Under the pieces are notes generated by a model. It ran no database searches. It had not been told where the DNA came from and saw only the letters and a list, made by a program, of their open reading frames with translations. Of a stretch of DNA of 64,000 nt, positions 34,371 to 43,635 are shown piece after piece (position 1 is the stretch's first letter; every line of letters starts with the position of its first letter). Both the position numbers and the translations under genes were made by a program. The stretch comes from Lysinibacillus fusiformis (GTDB taxonomy: Bacteria; Bacillota; Bacilli; Bacillales_A; Planococcaceae), in NCBI RefSeq assembly GCF_003049525.1, contig NZ_PYWL01000002.1, positions 248,001-312,000 on the forward strand, read 5' to 3'.

Positions 34371-35272
34371 TGACTCAAATAATGGGAACAGAAGCAATCG
34401 AAATAAAAAAAGCCAATAAAATAGTAACAGTTCTGAAATTCATGAAGAACAATCCAACAGGCATCATAGGCTTATTATTGGTTGTCACTACGATACTATG
34501 TGCTATATTTGCGCCATATATTGCTCCCTATGATCCGGGGACGGCTAGCTTAGGGCATCGGCTTGACCTACCCAAATGGCTAGATGATACTGGTAAATCC
34601 GAATACTTACTCGGAGGAGATCAGGTTGGGCGTGATTTGCTAAGTAGAATTATTTACGGAGCACGTATATCTCTATTAGTCGGCATTTGTGGCGTAATCA
34701 TTTCATTAGTGCTTGGTACATTTCTAGGAATTGTTTCAGGTTACTTTGGGAAATGGATGGATGATTTAATTATGCGGCTAGCTGAAGTTCAAATGGGGCT
34801 ACCGTTTATTTTACTAGCCATCGTCATCATGAGTGTTTTTGGAACAGGTATTGAAAAAATTATTATTATCCTAGGACTTACATATTGGGTTAGTTTTGCG
34901 AGATTAATTCGAGGAGAGATTTTGGCTTTAAAGGAACAAGAGTATATCCAAGCAGCAAAGGCAATTGGTGGGACACATTTCAAAATAATCATTAAGCATA
35001 TACTTCCTAATGTTGCCTCCTCCATTTTAGTGTTAGCAACGATGTGTATTGCAGAGTTTATTTTATTGGAGGCCTCTTTAACATTTTTAGGGTTAGGTGT
35101 GGAGCCTACAGTACCTTCATGGGGAGGAATGTTAGCAGATAGTCGAAATTATATGACCTCAGCTTGGTGGATATCTGTTTTCCCAGGGGTGGCCATTATG
35201 TTAACTGTTTTAGGCTTTAATTTATTGGGAGATTGGTTGCGAGATCGCTTAGATCCAAATATGAAAGTTTAG
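34370..35272 (+). CDS. Peptide ABC transporter permease (DppC/OppC type)
   Basis: This 300-residue second permease has the OppC N-terminal element (FMKNNPTGIIGLLLVVTTIL), HRLDLPKWL, LLGGDQVGRDLLSRIIYGAR and the EAA loop EYIQAAKAIGGTHFKIIIKH. Together with the preceding protein it forms the membrane channel of the importer. It ends eight bases before the M14 peptidase start. Confidence 0.93.
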   Translation: MTQIMGTEAIEIKKANKIVTVLKFMKNNPTGIIGLLLVVTTILCAIFAPYIAPYDPGTASLGHRLDLPKWLDDTGKSEYLLGGDQVGRDLLSRIIYGARISLLVGICGVIISLVLGTFLGIVSGYFGKWMDDLIMRLAEVQMGLPFILLAIVIMSVFGTGIEKIIIILGLTYWVSFARLIRGEILALKEQEYIQAAKAIGGTHFKIIIKHILPNVASSILVLATMCIAEFILLEASLTFLGLGVEPTVPSWGGMLADSRNYMTSAWWISVFPGVAIMLTVLGFNLLGDWLRDRLDPNMKV

Positions 35273-35280
35273 GTGATATG

Positions 35281-38106
35281 ATGAACTCTATAATTTTTTC
35301 TAGTTTATTTCAAAAGAATGAAACGAAAAAAAAGCCTTCTTTATTTATAGATTTACCTAAAGATTTAGCTCCATTAGGATTAATTGATTTTTGCTTACGT
35401 TTAGGCTTTGAAGCAAATGAAGTAGACTTTGATTTATTTCAGCCAGCCAATCAGTCCTATACAATGAAGTTTTTACAGCATACTAGCACATTTATTTCAC
35501 AAGATGACTCAACATGGATCATTTATTATGAGAGTGAATTAGCACTTTCTACATGGTTAAGTGCAATAGCCAGTGAAGGAATGGTCGACACCCAAACGGA
35601 CAGCCCTTTAACGGATTATGAAAATTTAAGTCATCTTTGGTCAGCCTATGGCACGGGTGAAAAGGATGAGGCACATCCCCAGCAACATGTAAGTGTGAAA
35701 ATGAATATACAAGAAGAATTAAAGACAAATGCTCTATTAAAAGAGACTTGCTATCTAGCATTGCGTTTAGGCCTATATGCCACATCTATTTCATTACCAG
35801 CTATAACATCAGAAGAGCGACATGTAACTATTTCATTCAAGCACGAAAACGAAAGTTATATGGAATTGACCGCCAAAAATGCCATTCAAATCTGTGGTAC
35901 GAAAGAAAGCCTACCGACCGTTATCCATTCCATTGCAACAGCAAAGCATGTGTCTGAGGGTGGACTGCTTGGAGTTTGGGAGTTAAACGAAAAACAAATG
36001 AATGAAGCGGCGATTTTAATGGACGAAAAATGGAGCGATGAATCTGAAGCTTCGTACATGATAAAAGCATTAGAAGAAGAACAAGATAAAGCGTTAGAGG
36101 CTGAAATTTATATGACGGCCACTAAAAAAAATCGTGATCAATTTAAGCTAGATTTATATGAAAAATTTTCAAATTTGACAACCATTAAAGTTCGCGCTGC
36201 CTTTAAAACAGGGTTATACTGGATATTAGAGGAAGTACTTCCATCTGTCGAGGGGCGCTTTGAACATGTAAAAATAGTATGTAAGGATGGGGTAAGTGTA
36301 AACGGCTTAGAGCAACATAATCGCTGGATTATGGAGCTATACCCTGTGGATGAAATGATTGAAATGCAATATGGCATACCTAAGGAGCATGTGCAATTTG
36401 AGCTTTCCAGCACGCAACAACATGTGTATAGAGTATTTGTAGATGATCAGTTAATAGCTGAGCTCACTCCACCTATTAGTGAAGTGGATTATGTTGATGG
36501 TCAGAAAAAAGCTTATCCAACTACCGCTGGGTATAGATTATTCAACAAGACAGAGCGAGTGCAGGAGAACATCATATTTTCTGATCGTGAACGTTTCTAT
36601 AAATACTATATGAAGGAATTATTGCCACGAATGGTGAAAAAGTTAAAAATAGATACCCATAACGTTGATCAAGCTCAGCTATTTCCATTATTCGATCGAA
36701 TTGAAATCGACTTTACTTCTTCTGGAATCGAAGAAGAAATAGGCGTCCAGCAAGAAGCAAACTCATCGTTTGAGGCGTTATACGAGGATTTATACTTTAA
36801 TACTTTAGACTATTTTCATGAGCTTGGTCGCCAGTTAGTTAATCAGCCTTACAAAGCTCCAGGTGGTGTTATTCCTTATATTCATATAGAACAAGATTTG
36901 TATAAGCCTATTAAAAGTGCCATAAAGGTTTACCAGTGGAATGACAAACCGATGACGGAACCCGTTACAAAACGAATCTTGTTTAATCAAGAAGGACAGT
37001 TTGACACTGTAGAAATGTCTATCGGTAATGAACTGAAGGTCACTAAGGCAAAAACCTTTTTAAAACACAACATGAAAAATATAATTCCATTAGTAGAGCG
37101 TTGTAAACAATACTCAGAGGTCAAATTGAATTATGGAGATATATCTTATAAAGGTACTGTCATTCCATTTTTAGAGGTGACGGAACCTATTACGAGTGAA
37201 TATTATTCAGGGCTAAAAAAATCAGATGAAAAACATACGATTGTTTTTGAAGCTGGCCATCATCCAAATGAAGTATCTAGCACTCCTGCGATTTTGGCGC
37301 TAATGGAAGATATTATTTGTCAGCAACCAGAAATATTAAAAAAAATGAATGTCATTATTATCCCTTTAGCGAACCCTGATGGCTATGAAATCATGGAATG
37401 TTTGACAAAGGAGCATCCGAAGTGGAAGCATCATGCTGCAAGATTTAATGCGGTGGGATTAGAATTTGCCCATGTGAAATTCCGAAAAAGTGTGTTCGGT
37501 GAGGCAAATGTATTACCACTTATCTTAAAAAAATGGGCTCCAGATATTGTTATTGATGACCATGGAATACCAGCTCGTGAGTGGGTTCAACCGTTCGCAG
37601 GTTACGCCTGCCCACCTATTTTCCCAGTTTCTTATACGGTTCCAAGTGCCAAAATTTATGGGATTGGTCGTTATGCAGATGATGATACGAAGGAAATTCA
37701 GGCCAAAAATCTGGACCTAGTAGCGGAAAGAGTTAATAGGATGTTTGATGGATCTACGTTTGCTCAAGAAAATGCGTATTGGCGAGATCGATACTATAAA
37801 TATGGAACAACGTGGGATCCAGATAAATACCCGATTGAGGAAATGGGGAATATTAACTTTTATCGTAGTATGGAAGTAACACCTACGTATTCATCAGTTA
37901 GTATTTTACGTTATCCACAGTGGGTCGCTTTAGATATCATTTCGGAAGTTGCAGATGAAATCGTTTATGGTGAGGAATTACTATCGTGTATGGCAGCCCA
38001 TCAATTATTTAATCAGGCAATTTTAGAAGCTGCACTAGCTACTCCTGTAAATAAACAAAAACAATCTGGACGCTACATAAAAAAACGTCCGATAGAAATT
38101 AGGTGA
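35281..38106 (+). CDS. Large M14-family (zinc carboxypeptidase-like) peptidase
   Basis: At 941 residues this is much longer than ordinary M14 carboxypeptidases. The zinc-binding core lies in the C-terminal third: EAGHHPNEVSSTPA near 660 (HxxE) and IVIDDHGIPAREW near 760 as the probable third ligand region. The first 600 residues show no domain I recognise, with one ESEASYMIKALEEEQDKAL helical stretch. There is no signal peptide, so it should act on imported peptides. TAGGTGAT precedes ATG 35281. Its place between a peptide importer and a pyroglutamyl peptidase suggests it trims peptides from the C-terminal side or opens unusual linkages. Confidence 0.78.
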   Translation: MNSIIFSSLFQKNETKKKPSLFIDLPKDLAPLGLIDFCLRLGFEANEVDFDLFQPANQSYTMKFLQHTSTFISQDDSTWIIYYESELALSTWLSAIASEGMVDTQTDSPLTDYENLSHLWSAYGTGEKDEAHPQQHVSVKMNIQEELKTNALLKETCYLALRLGLYATSISLPAITSEERHVTISFKHENESYMELTAKNAIQICGTKESLPTVIHSIATAKHVSEGGLLGVWELNEKQMNEAAILMDEKWSDESEASYMIKALEEEQDKALEAEIYMTATKKNRDQFKLDLYEKFSNLTTIKVRAAFKTGLYWILEEVLPSVEGRFEHVKIVCKDGVSVNGLEQHNRWIMELYPVDEMIEMQYGIPKEHVQFELSSTQQHVYRVFVDDQLIAELTPPISEVDYVDGQKKAYPTTAGYRLFNKTERVQENIIFSDRERFYKYYMKELLPRMVKKLKIDTHNVDQAQLFPLFDRIEIDFTSSGIEEEIGVQQEANSSFEALYEDLYFNTLDYFHELGRQLVNQPYKAPGGVIPYIHIEQDLYKPIKSAIKVYQWNDKPMTEPVTKRILFNQEGQFDTVEMSIGNELKVTKAKTFLKHNMKNIIPLVERCKQYSEVKLNYGDISYKGTVIPFLEVTEPITSEYYSGLKKSDEKHTIVFEAGHHPNEVSSTPAILALMEDIICQQPEILKKMNVIIIPLANPDGYEIMECLTKEHPKWKHHAARFNAVGLEFAHVKFRKSVFGEANVLPLILKKWAPDIVIDDHGIPAREWVQPFAGYACPPIFPVSYTVPSAKIYGIGRYADDDTKEIQAKNLDLVAERVNRMFDGSTFAQENAYWRDRYYKYGTTWDPDKYPIEEMGNINFYRSMEVTPTYSSVSILRYPQWVALDIISEVADEIVYGEELLSCMAAHQLFNQAILEAALATPVNKQKQSGRYIKKRPIEIR

Positions 38107-38113
38107 CTAACAC

Positions 38114-38728
38114 ATGACAAACATATTATTAACGGGATTTGAGCCATTTTTAGATTATAAGCTCAATCCAACTATGCAAATTGTAGAAAACTTAGATGGC
38201 GAAAAGATAGAAGACTATCATATTATAGGAAGAATTTTATCTGTAGATTTTCAACAATCTGCCGAGCAGCTAAAGCGATATATAGAGGAAATACAACCGC
38301 AAATCATTATTTCTTTAGGGCTCGCAGGGGGTCGTTATAAACTAACGCCTGAGCGAATTGCTATTAATGTGAAAGATGGGGAGCCCGATAATAACGGCTA
38401 CACACCTGTTGATGAGAGCATTCAAGAGGAGGGGGCAGATGCCTATCTGACGAATTTACCAATTCGCCAGATGGTTAATCGCTTACAAGCAGAGGGCTAT
38501 CCGGCTGAAATCTCTAATACAGCAGGTACTTACTTATGCAATAACATTATGTATGAGGGGCTTGTGTATGCGCAGCAACATGAAGGGGTACGTGCTGGCT
38601 TTATACATATACCTGCTTCCTTTGAATTGGCCATCCAACATGGCAAAATTCCAGGCTGGCATATTCGTGATTTAATCGCTGCTGTGAAGCTTTGCATTGA
38701 GGAGACAATACGTGCAGGTAATCATTGA
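38114..38728 (+). CDS. pcp: Pyrrolidone-carboxylate (pyroglutamyl) peptidase I
   Basis: This cysteine peptidase of family C15 removes N-terminal pyroglutamate from peptides. It has 204 residues. The N-terminal LLTGFEPFLDYKLNPT is diagnostic. The catalytic triad can be placed at Glu in TPERIAINV, Cys near 141 in NTAGTYLCNNIMY and His near 165 in AGFIHIPAS. It overlaps the open frame of pxpB, and its last codons contain the pxpB ribosome site. It supplies 5-oxoproline to the three enzymes that follow. Confidence 0.96.
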   Translation: MTNILLTGFEPFLDYKLNPTMQIVENLDGEKIEDYHIIGRILSVDFQQSAEQLKRYIEEIQPQIIISLGLAGGRYKLTPERIAINVKDGEPDNNGYTPVDESIQEEGADAYLTNLPIRQMVNRLQAEGYPAEISNTAGTYLCNNIMYEGLVYAQQHEGVRAGFIHIPASFELAIQHGKIPGWHIRDLIAAVKLCIEETIRAGNH

Positions 38729-39407
38729 ATTTCCTTATTCAATGTGGATTAGCAAGAATACGATTCGCTTTTCCTTTAAGGAAGAAATATCCCACCCAAA
38801 CTTTTCTGCAGTACAAGCATTTAATCGATTTCTGAAAAAACAACTACGACACAATCTTGTCGAGTGTGTTGCAAGCTATCATACAGTTACAGCATATGTG
38901 AAACAACGAATAGATGTAGACCTTTTAAGAAGGCAATGGCTGGACAGTCAAGCATCCACAGTCATTGATGACAGAACGAATAGACTATTAAAAATCCCAG
39001 TTTGCTATGATGAAGAATTTGCCTTAGATAGGCAACGAGTGATGGACTATACGGGTCTAACATTTGAGGACATGAAAATGTTACACATGTCCAAAAGCTA
39101 TTACGTTTATTTAATTGGCTTTTTGCCAGGCTTTCCGTATCTTGGAGAACTTGATTCTAAATTATTTGTGCCTCGTTTAGAGAAGCCGAGAGCGTCGGTG
39201 TCTGCAAGTTCTGTTGGGGTTGGAGGTGGACAAACAGGGATCTATCCTGTCGATTCACCTGGTGGCTGGAATATTATTGGAAGGACGCCATTAGAGCTTT
39301 TTAATGTCAATGGTAAAGAGCCATTCCTATTTGAACTTGGTGATGAAGTTCAGTTTTATGAAATAACTAAGCAACAATATTGGGAAATGAAAAGCAAAGG
39401 AGTGTAG
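38712..39407 (+). CDS. pxpB: 5-oxoprolinase subunit PxpB (KipI-like)
   Basis: PxpB with PxpA and PxpC hydrolyses 5-oxoproline to glutamate using ATP. The signature region is LIGFLPGFPYLGELD, followed by VPRLEKPRASVSASSVGVGG and GIYPVDSPGGWNIIGRTP. GTG 38712 has GAGGAG 7 bases upstream inside pcp; the upstream TTG at 38697 has no such site. The B. subtilis orthologue KipI also inhibits the sporulation kinase KinA. Whether this copy does is unknown. Confidence 0.93.
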   Translation: MQVIIEFPYSMWISKNTIRFSFKEEISHPNFSAVQAFNRFLKKQLRHNLVECVASYHTVTAYVKQRIDVDLLRRQWLDSQASTVIDDRTNRLLKIPVCYDEEFALDRQRVMDYTGLTFEDMKMLHMSKSYYVYLIGFLPGFPYLGELDSKLFVPRLEKPRASVSASSVGVGGGQTGIYPVDSPGGWNIIGRTPLELFNVNGKEPFLFELGDEVQFYEITKQQYWEMKSKGV

Positions 39408-39410
39408 CGA

Positions 39411-40274
39411 TTGAAGCCACTTCTGCTCATAACAAAACAAGGGGTTTATGGTAGCTTACAAGATAAAGGAAGGTTTGGCTATCGGGCATTTGGTATTCCG
39501 TTATCTGGACCAATGGATTATGTTTCATTTCAAGCGGCCCAGCTAATTTTACAAAATCATCATAACCAAACTTCTTTCGAAATGTTCGTGGGTGGTTTTG
39601 AATTTGAGGCAATGGCTGATGGGGTCTATGTTTTAACAGGCGGTCATGGGGTATGCATGATCAATGATGCAGCCATTGAAATGTGGAAAACATTCCATTT
39701 AACAAAGGGTGATAGGTTAACGATTAAGAGTGTGAGTCAAGGCTCTATCATTTACTTGACACCGCTGGGAGGGTTTACTTCAAAATTGCAGCTTGGCAGT
39801 ACCTCATACCTCTCTCAGGGGAATCTAGGTATGGTCCATGCAAAAGGAAGTATTTTATATGGACAAATAGCCTCGCCATTAAAATATAATAGAGGTCTTT
39901 ATGCTCCGTATCGTCCGACTTTTGACAATACGATTACTGTTAGAATTTTTAAGGGTCCTCATTTTCATTTATTTACAGGAGAGAGTCAGCAACAATTTTT
40001 GCAAAATCCTTTCCAGTTTAGCGGTGGTAATCGAATGGGCTATTATTTAAAAGGCCCTGTTTTACAGTTAAAAGAAATGAAGGAAATTCTATCTGAAGCG
40101 ACACAGTTTGGCTCAATTCAAGTGCCTCAAAATGGGAATCCCATCATCTTAATGGCCGATGCTCAAACAGTAGGAGGCTATCCTATTATGGCCACTGTAC
40201 ATGAAGATGATTTACATAAAGTAGCCCAAATGCGTATGTTTAGCACAATACATTTTGCACTGGAGGAAATGTGA
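39411..40274 (+). CDS. pxpC: 5-oxoprolinase subunit PxpC (KipA-like)
   Basis: This 287-residue biotin-dependent-carboxylase-like domain protein works as a complex with PxpB. Typical elements are TKQGVYGSLQDKGRFGYRAF, GIPLSGPMDYVSFQAA, FEMFVGGFEFEA, SGGNRMGYYLKGP and MADAQTVGGYPIMATV. The start is TTG with AAAGGAGTG upstream, three bases after the pxpB stop codon. It overlaps pxpA by 4 bases. Confidence 0.93.
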   Translation: MKPLLLITKQGVYGSLQDKGRFGYRAFGIPLSGPMDYVSFQAAQLILQNHHNQTSFEMFVGGFEFEAMADGVYVLTGGHGVCMINDAAIEMWKTFHLTKGDRLTIKSVSQGSIIYLTPLGGFTSKLQLGSTSYLSQGNLGMVHAKGSILYGQIASPLKYNRGLYAPYRPTFDNTITVRIFKGPHFHLFTGESQQQFLQNPFQFSGGNRMGYYLKGPVLQLKEMKEILSEATQFGSIQVPQNGNPIILMADAQTVGGYPIMATVHEDDLHKVAQMRMFSTIHFALEEM

Positions 40275-41014
40275 TACGAATGGATATTAATTGTGATCTA
40301 GGAGAAAGCTATGAAGCGTTTTTGACCGGAAGAGATGAAGAGATACTAGATTATGTGACATCAATCAATATTGCGTGTGGCTACCATGCGGGTGATCATT
40401 CCATTATGCACCAAACAGTTCGGAATGCAATTCGCAAAAATGTTCATATTGGTGCACACCCTGGGTATCCTGATCGTGAAGGATTCGGGCGAAGGGATAT
40501 GGCGTTTAGCCCAGCAGAAATTTACGATATGATTGTCTATCAGGTAGGGGCACTGCAAGCGTATGTCCATATCGAAAAAGGGACAGTACATCATATCAAG
40601 CCCCACGGAGCACTATATAATCAAAGTGCAAATGATAAGGAGAAAGCTTCAGCCATTGTTCATGCGGTGTATGATCTTCATCCTCAGCTTATTTTATATT
40701 GTTTAGCGGGTAGCCAAATGGCAGAAATCGCAAGGGATAAGGGTCTTCAAGTATATGAGGAGGTTTTTTCTGATCGCCGTTATCACTCTAATGGCACATT
40801 AGTGAGCAGACAGGAACCGAATGCCTTAATACAAACTGAAGAAGAAATGCTGGAGCATGTCAAAGGTATTTTAACGGCAAATGAAGTATTGTCTATAGAG
40901 TCTCAAAAAATAAAAGTAGCGGCGCACACCTTATGTATTCATGGAGATGGTCCACATACCTTGGACTTTGCTAAAAAGATTGCTGCTCTTAGGAGGCAAC
41001 TACATCAACAATAA
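40271..41014 (+). CDS. pxpA: 5-oxoprolinase subunit PxpA (LamB/YcsF family)
   Basis: This 247-residue catalytic-fold subunit begins with the family signature DINCDLGESYEAF and has INIACGYHAGDH, NVHIGAHPGYPDREGFGRR, IKPHGALYNQS and a C-terminal CIHGDGPHT. It is the last gene of the operon. GTG 40271 overlaps the pxpC stop codon with GGAGG close before it; ATG 40280 is an alternative start. The gene order B-C-A differs from B. subtilis, where ycsF comes first. Confidence 0.94.
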   Translation: MIRMDINCDLGESYEAFLTGRDEEILDYVTSINIACGYHAGDHSIMHQTVRNAIRKNVHIGAHPGYPDREGFGRRDMAFSPAEIYDMIVYQVGALQAYVHIEKGTVHHIKPHGALYNQSANDKEKASAIVHAVYDLHPQLILYCLAGSQMAEIARDKGLQVYEEVFSDRRYHSNGTLVSRQEPNALIQTEEEMLEHVKGILTANEVLSIESQKIKVAAHTLCIHGDGPHTLDFAKKIAALRRQLHQQ

Positions 41015-41047
41015 AGTAGATGGCTTCAGCATAATGGATTGAAACAC

Positions 41048-41078
41048 AAAAAAGTTCGCATAAAGGGCGAACTTTTTT
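41048..41078. terminator. Bidirectional terminator between pxpA and the PAP2 gene
   Basis: AAAAAAGTTCGC and GCGAACTTTTTT form a symmetrical 12 bp stem with T runs on both strands, between two converging operons. Confidence 0.92.
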
Positions 41079-41094
41079 GATTGGAAGAGCATTT

Positions 41095-41649
41095 TTATTT
41101 TACATACATTTTTCTGTGATTCTTGGCGTCCTCAATAAGACCAATTAGCCGCATCACTATGTAAGTTACCCCTAATCCGATACAAGCACCTGCTAACACA
41201 TCTAAAGGGTAGTGTACACCGATAAAAATTCTCGAAAATGCCATAAAGCAGGCCAGCAAGATGAGGACAGCTCCAATTTTTCTTCGTTTCCAAAACAAAG
41301 CAAATGCTAAGGCAAATGCACCTGCCGCATGATTACTTGGAAATGATGGGTCTAGATTTGATTTTTCAAGTAATAATATTACGCTATGATTGACGAATGG
41401 ACGTGGTCGAAAATACACCATCTCTATTATTTTATCGATACCAAGTGTAAGAATAGCAATCGTTACGGCGTATAATACTATTTTTCTATTTTCATGCTGA
41501 TTTTGAGAGTTTGAAAACCATAGCCATATCAATAATAATCCAAATAGGATAGGGCCATATTTTGAAAACAAGAGGACAAGTTGATCAAAAATAGGGTATT
41601 GTCCTGCAAACTGGTTAAGTAATTTAAAAAGCTGATAATCTATTGTCAT
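41095..41649 (-). CDS. PAP2-family membrane phosphatase (BcrC-like)
   Basis: This 184-residue protein with about five or six helices carries the three phosphatase motifs: YFRPRPF, PSFPSNHAAGAF and SRIFIGVHYPLDV. Family members of this size in Bacillus (BcrC) dephosphorylate undecaprenyl pyrophosphate and affect bacitracin tolerance. It is the last gene of a three-gene minus-strand unit, 7 bases after the LCP gene. Both act on the lipid-linked wall-polymer cycle. Confidence 0.88.
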   Translation of the reverse strand: MTIDYQLFKLLNQFAGQYPIFDQLVLLFSKYGPILFGLLLIWLWFSNSQNQHENRKIVLYAVTIAILTLGIDKIIEMVYFRPRPFVNHSVILLLEKSNLDPSFPSNHAAGAFALAFALFWKRRKIGAVLILLACFMAFSRIFIGVHYPLDVLAGACIGLGVTYIVMRLIGLIEDAKNHRKMYVK

Positions 41650-41656
41650 ATTTTCT

Positions 41657-42622
41657 TTAAGAGGAAACTCCTTCTAGTTTAGACACTTGCACATCATCCT
41701 CGGAGGATAAAAACTTTTCTAATTCATGTTTATTTTTTTCTAAATCAATATCTAGAACTGCACCTACATTTACATGTTTGTTTTCAAAAGAACTGGCAAC
41801 AGGAATCCGTAAAGTATCTACCCCATTAGAGTGTCCATCCATTAAACCTTTTCCAATTGCAAGTATTGTTTTTTTGTCAACGTTCGTATCGATGTATGCC
41901 TCTGCAACACCTAATATTTTTGGTAAATTCATTAAGCTTTGAAAGCTAATCTGATCTTTAACCTTTGTCATAATTTCCTGCTGGCGTTCCACTCGTCCGA
42001 AATCACTTAAACGATCGTGACGGAATCGTACATAAGCTAATAACTGATCACCATGTAAAGTTTGTTCTCCAGGAAATAATGTCATGCCAATGCCATATGA
42101 CATTTCATAAGGGATGTCCACATCAATCCCATTGGGTGCTAGAAGATCAACAATTTTAGGGAATCCTTCAAAATCAACGATAGCATAGTAATTTACATCA
42201 ATATCAAAGTTTTGTTTAATGGTCTTCCTAACAAGTTCTGGACCTCCAAAAGCAAATGCAGCGTTTATTTTATTCTTTCCGTAATCTGGGATGTCAACAT
42301 ACGTATCTCTCATAATAGAAACGATTTTTACTTGATTCGTCGTTTGATTATAGTGTCCAATCATTAAGGCATCCGATCTACCTTCTTCGCCTCTAGTATC
42401 ACTACCTATCAAGAGGACATTAATCTCACCAAATTGTAGGTCTGCGCCTTGGAAGGGCTCAAAAGTTTCTTCAGCCTCAGCTTCATTTTTACTGTCGTCT
42501 TCTGCCATGGCCAACCCACTATTGTACTGATAAAACCAATAAACAACCCCTATTATAATCATTGATGCGAATATGAAACATGAATTTTTTAGCCATTTAC
42601 GGCTTGTTTTACTACTTTCCAT
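41657..42622 (-). CDS. LytR-CpsA-Psr (LCP) family wall-polymer transferase
   Basis: LCP proteins move teichoic acids or other glycopolymers from lipid carrier to peptidoglycan. The 321 residues start with a signal-anchor helix (about 14-32), then an acidic linker. The LCP domain has LLIGSDTRGEEGRSDALMIG, VSIMRDTYVDIPDYGKNKIN, NAAFAFGG and LAYVRFRHDRLSDFGRVERQ, which carry the conserved Arg and Asp residues. It lies 16 bases after the HTH-DUF1232 gene and is probably cotranscribed. Confidence 0.93.
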   Translation of the reverse strand: MESSKTSRKWLKNSCFIFASMIIIGVVYWFYQYNSGLAMAEDDSKNEAEAEETFEPFQGADLQFGEINVLLIGSDTRGEEGRSDALMIGHYNQTTNQVKIVSIMRDTYVDIPDYGKNKINAAFAFGGPELVRKTIKQNFDIDVNYYAIVDFEGFPKIVDLLAPNGIDVDIPYEMSYGIGMTLFPGEQTLHGDQLLAYVRFRHDRLSDFGRVERQQEIMTKVKDQISFQSLMNLPKILGVAEAYIDTNVDKKTILAIGKGLMDGHSNGVDTLRIPVASSFENKHVNVGAVLDIDLEKNKHELEKFLSSEDDVQVSKLEGVSS

Positions 42623-42638
42623 AAATTAATAAATCCAC

Positions 42639-43289
42639 CTATCCGTTATTTTTCAACAAAGATTTTCCGGTAAGTTGTACAGCTATTGCATCATCTAAAT
42701 ATCCAATAGGAAATACATAATCCGGAATTACATCTACAGGAATAATAAAATATAATAATGTACTTCCGATTATTGTTAATTCAAATAGTGTACCTTTATC
42801 TGTTGTAAATTTTTCATATAACTCTTTTAGCTTATTTATAAATGGTCCAACACTACCTACTTTTTGAATCTTTTCATTAAAACTCGTATGAATGGTATGT
42901 TTGCCTTCCTCCGTTTGAGAAAATAGTCCATAATCGTCTAATTTTTTTTCAACATCTTGCACTGAAAACTGGTTGTCGTATACATTTGATGCCTTAAGAA
43001 AGGTTTGTATGGCATCAACTGAGGTATGAATATCTGATTGTGACTCTTCTTGTCTTTGTTCCATAGGATATCCCGCTGCTTCAAATAGCTGAATAAAAGG
43101 AACACCAAGACATTCAGCGAATTTTTCTACATGTTGTGGTGTAGCTTTTCGTTTATGATTAATAATCCGTGAAATCGTAGCCGTATCGATTCCTGTTAGT
43201 TCACTAAACTTTCGCATAGATAATGAACGTTCTTTCAATAGCTCTTTCAACAATAAACCTAAAGTCGTATTTTCTTTCATTTCCGTCAT
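42639..43289 (-). CDS. HTH (Cro/CI) and DUF1232 (YkvA-like) membrane regulator
   Basis: The 216-residue product has an N-terminal Xre-type helix-turn-helix (LSMRKFSELTGIDTATISRI, about 20-75), a linker, and a C-terminal DUF1232 region with LLYFIIPVDVIPDYVFPIGY and LDDAIAVQL. That region forms a membrane-inserted hairpin in YkvA-like proteins. This suggests a membrane-tied repressor. GAAGGGAG favours the start at 43289; the frame is open upstream but no site supports it. A perfect palindrome lies 55 bases before the start. Confidence 0.87.
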   Translation of the reverse strand: MTEMKENTTLGLLLKELLKERSLSMRKFSELTGIDTATISRIINHKRKATPQHVEKFAECLGVPFIQLFEAAGYPMEQRQEESQSDIHTSVDAIQTFLKASNVYDNQFSVQDVEKKLDDYGLFSQTEEGKHTIHTSFNEKIQKVGSVGPFINKLKELYEKFTTDKGTLFELTIIGSTLLYFIIPVDVIPDYVFPIGYLDDAIAVQLTGKSLLKNNG

Positions 43290-43343
43290 ATTCGATTCTC
43301 CCTTCTTCATTAAAAATAACTGTTGAACAGAAGTGTATAATGA

Positions 43344-43362
43344 TGTTGACAAATTGTCAACA
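43344..43362 (-). promoter_or_regulatory. Perfect 19 bp palindrome upstream of the HTH-DUF1232 operon
   Basis: TGTTGACAAATTGTCAACA is an exact 9-1-9 palindrome. Its minus-strand arm contains a consensus -35 (TTGACA), and a TATACA at 43339-43334 could be the -10 with a 15 bp spacer. A repressor bound here would block the promoter. The HTH protein encoded downstream is the natural candidate. Confidence 0.6.
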
Positions 43363-43635
43363 CTCGGCAATGAAATGCTGCCAAATGGAAGTAATAACGG
43401 TAGCATGCTTACATTTGATTAGTTGAAGGCTTATTAGCGTTTTGGAATGTTTTCAAATTGCGGTGAATGCCTGATAAATAAAGGTAGAATGCACTTAATT
43501 GTAAGAAGCGAACAAGCTTTATATTCTGACTTTTCTAAAAAAACAAAAGTTTTTTCATCGGATTTTGTCGGATTCTATAAGTATCTCTTATTATTAGGCA
43601 AGCCCCAAAAAAATAATATGAGGAGGTACGAAGAA

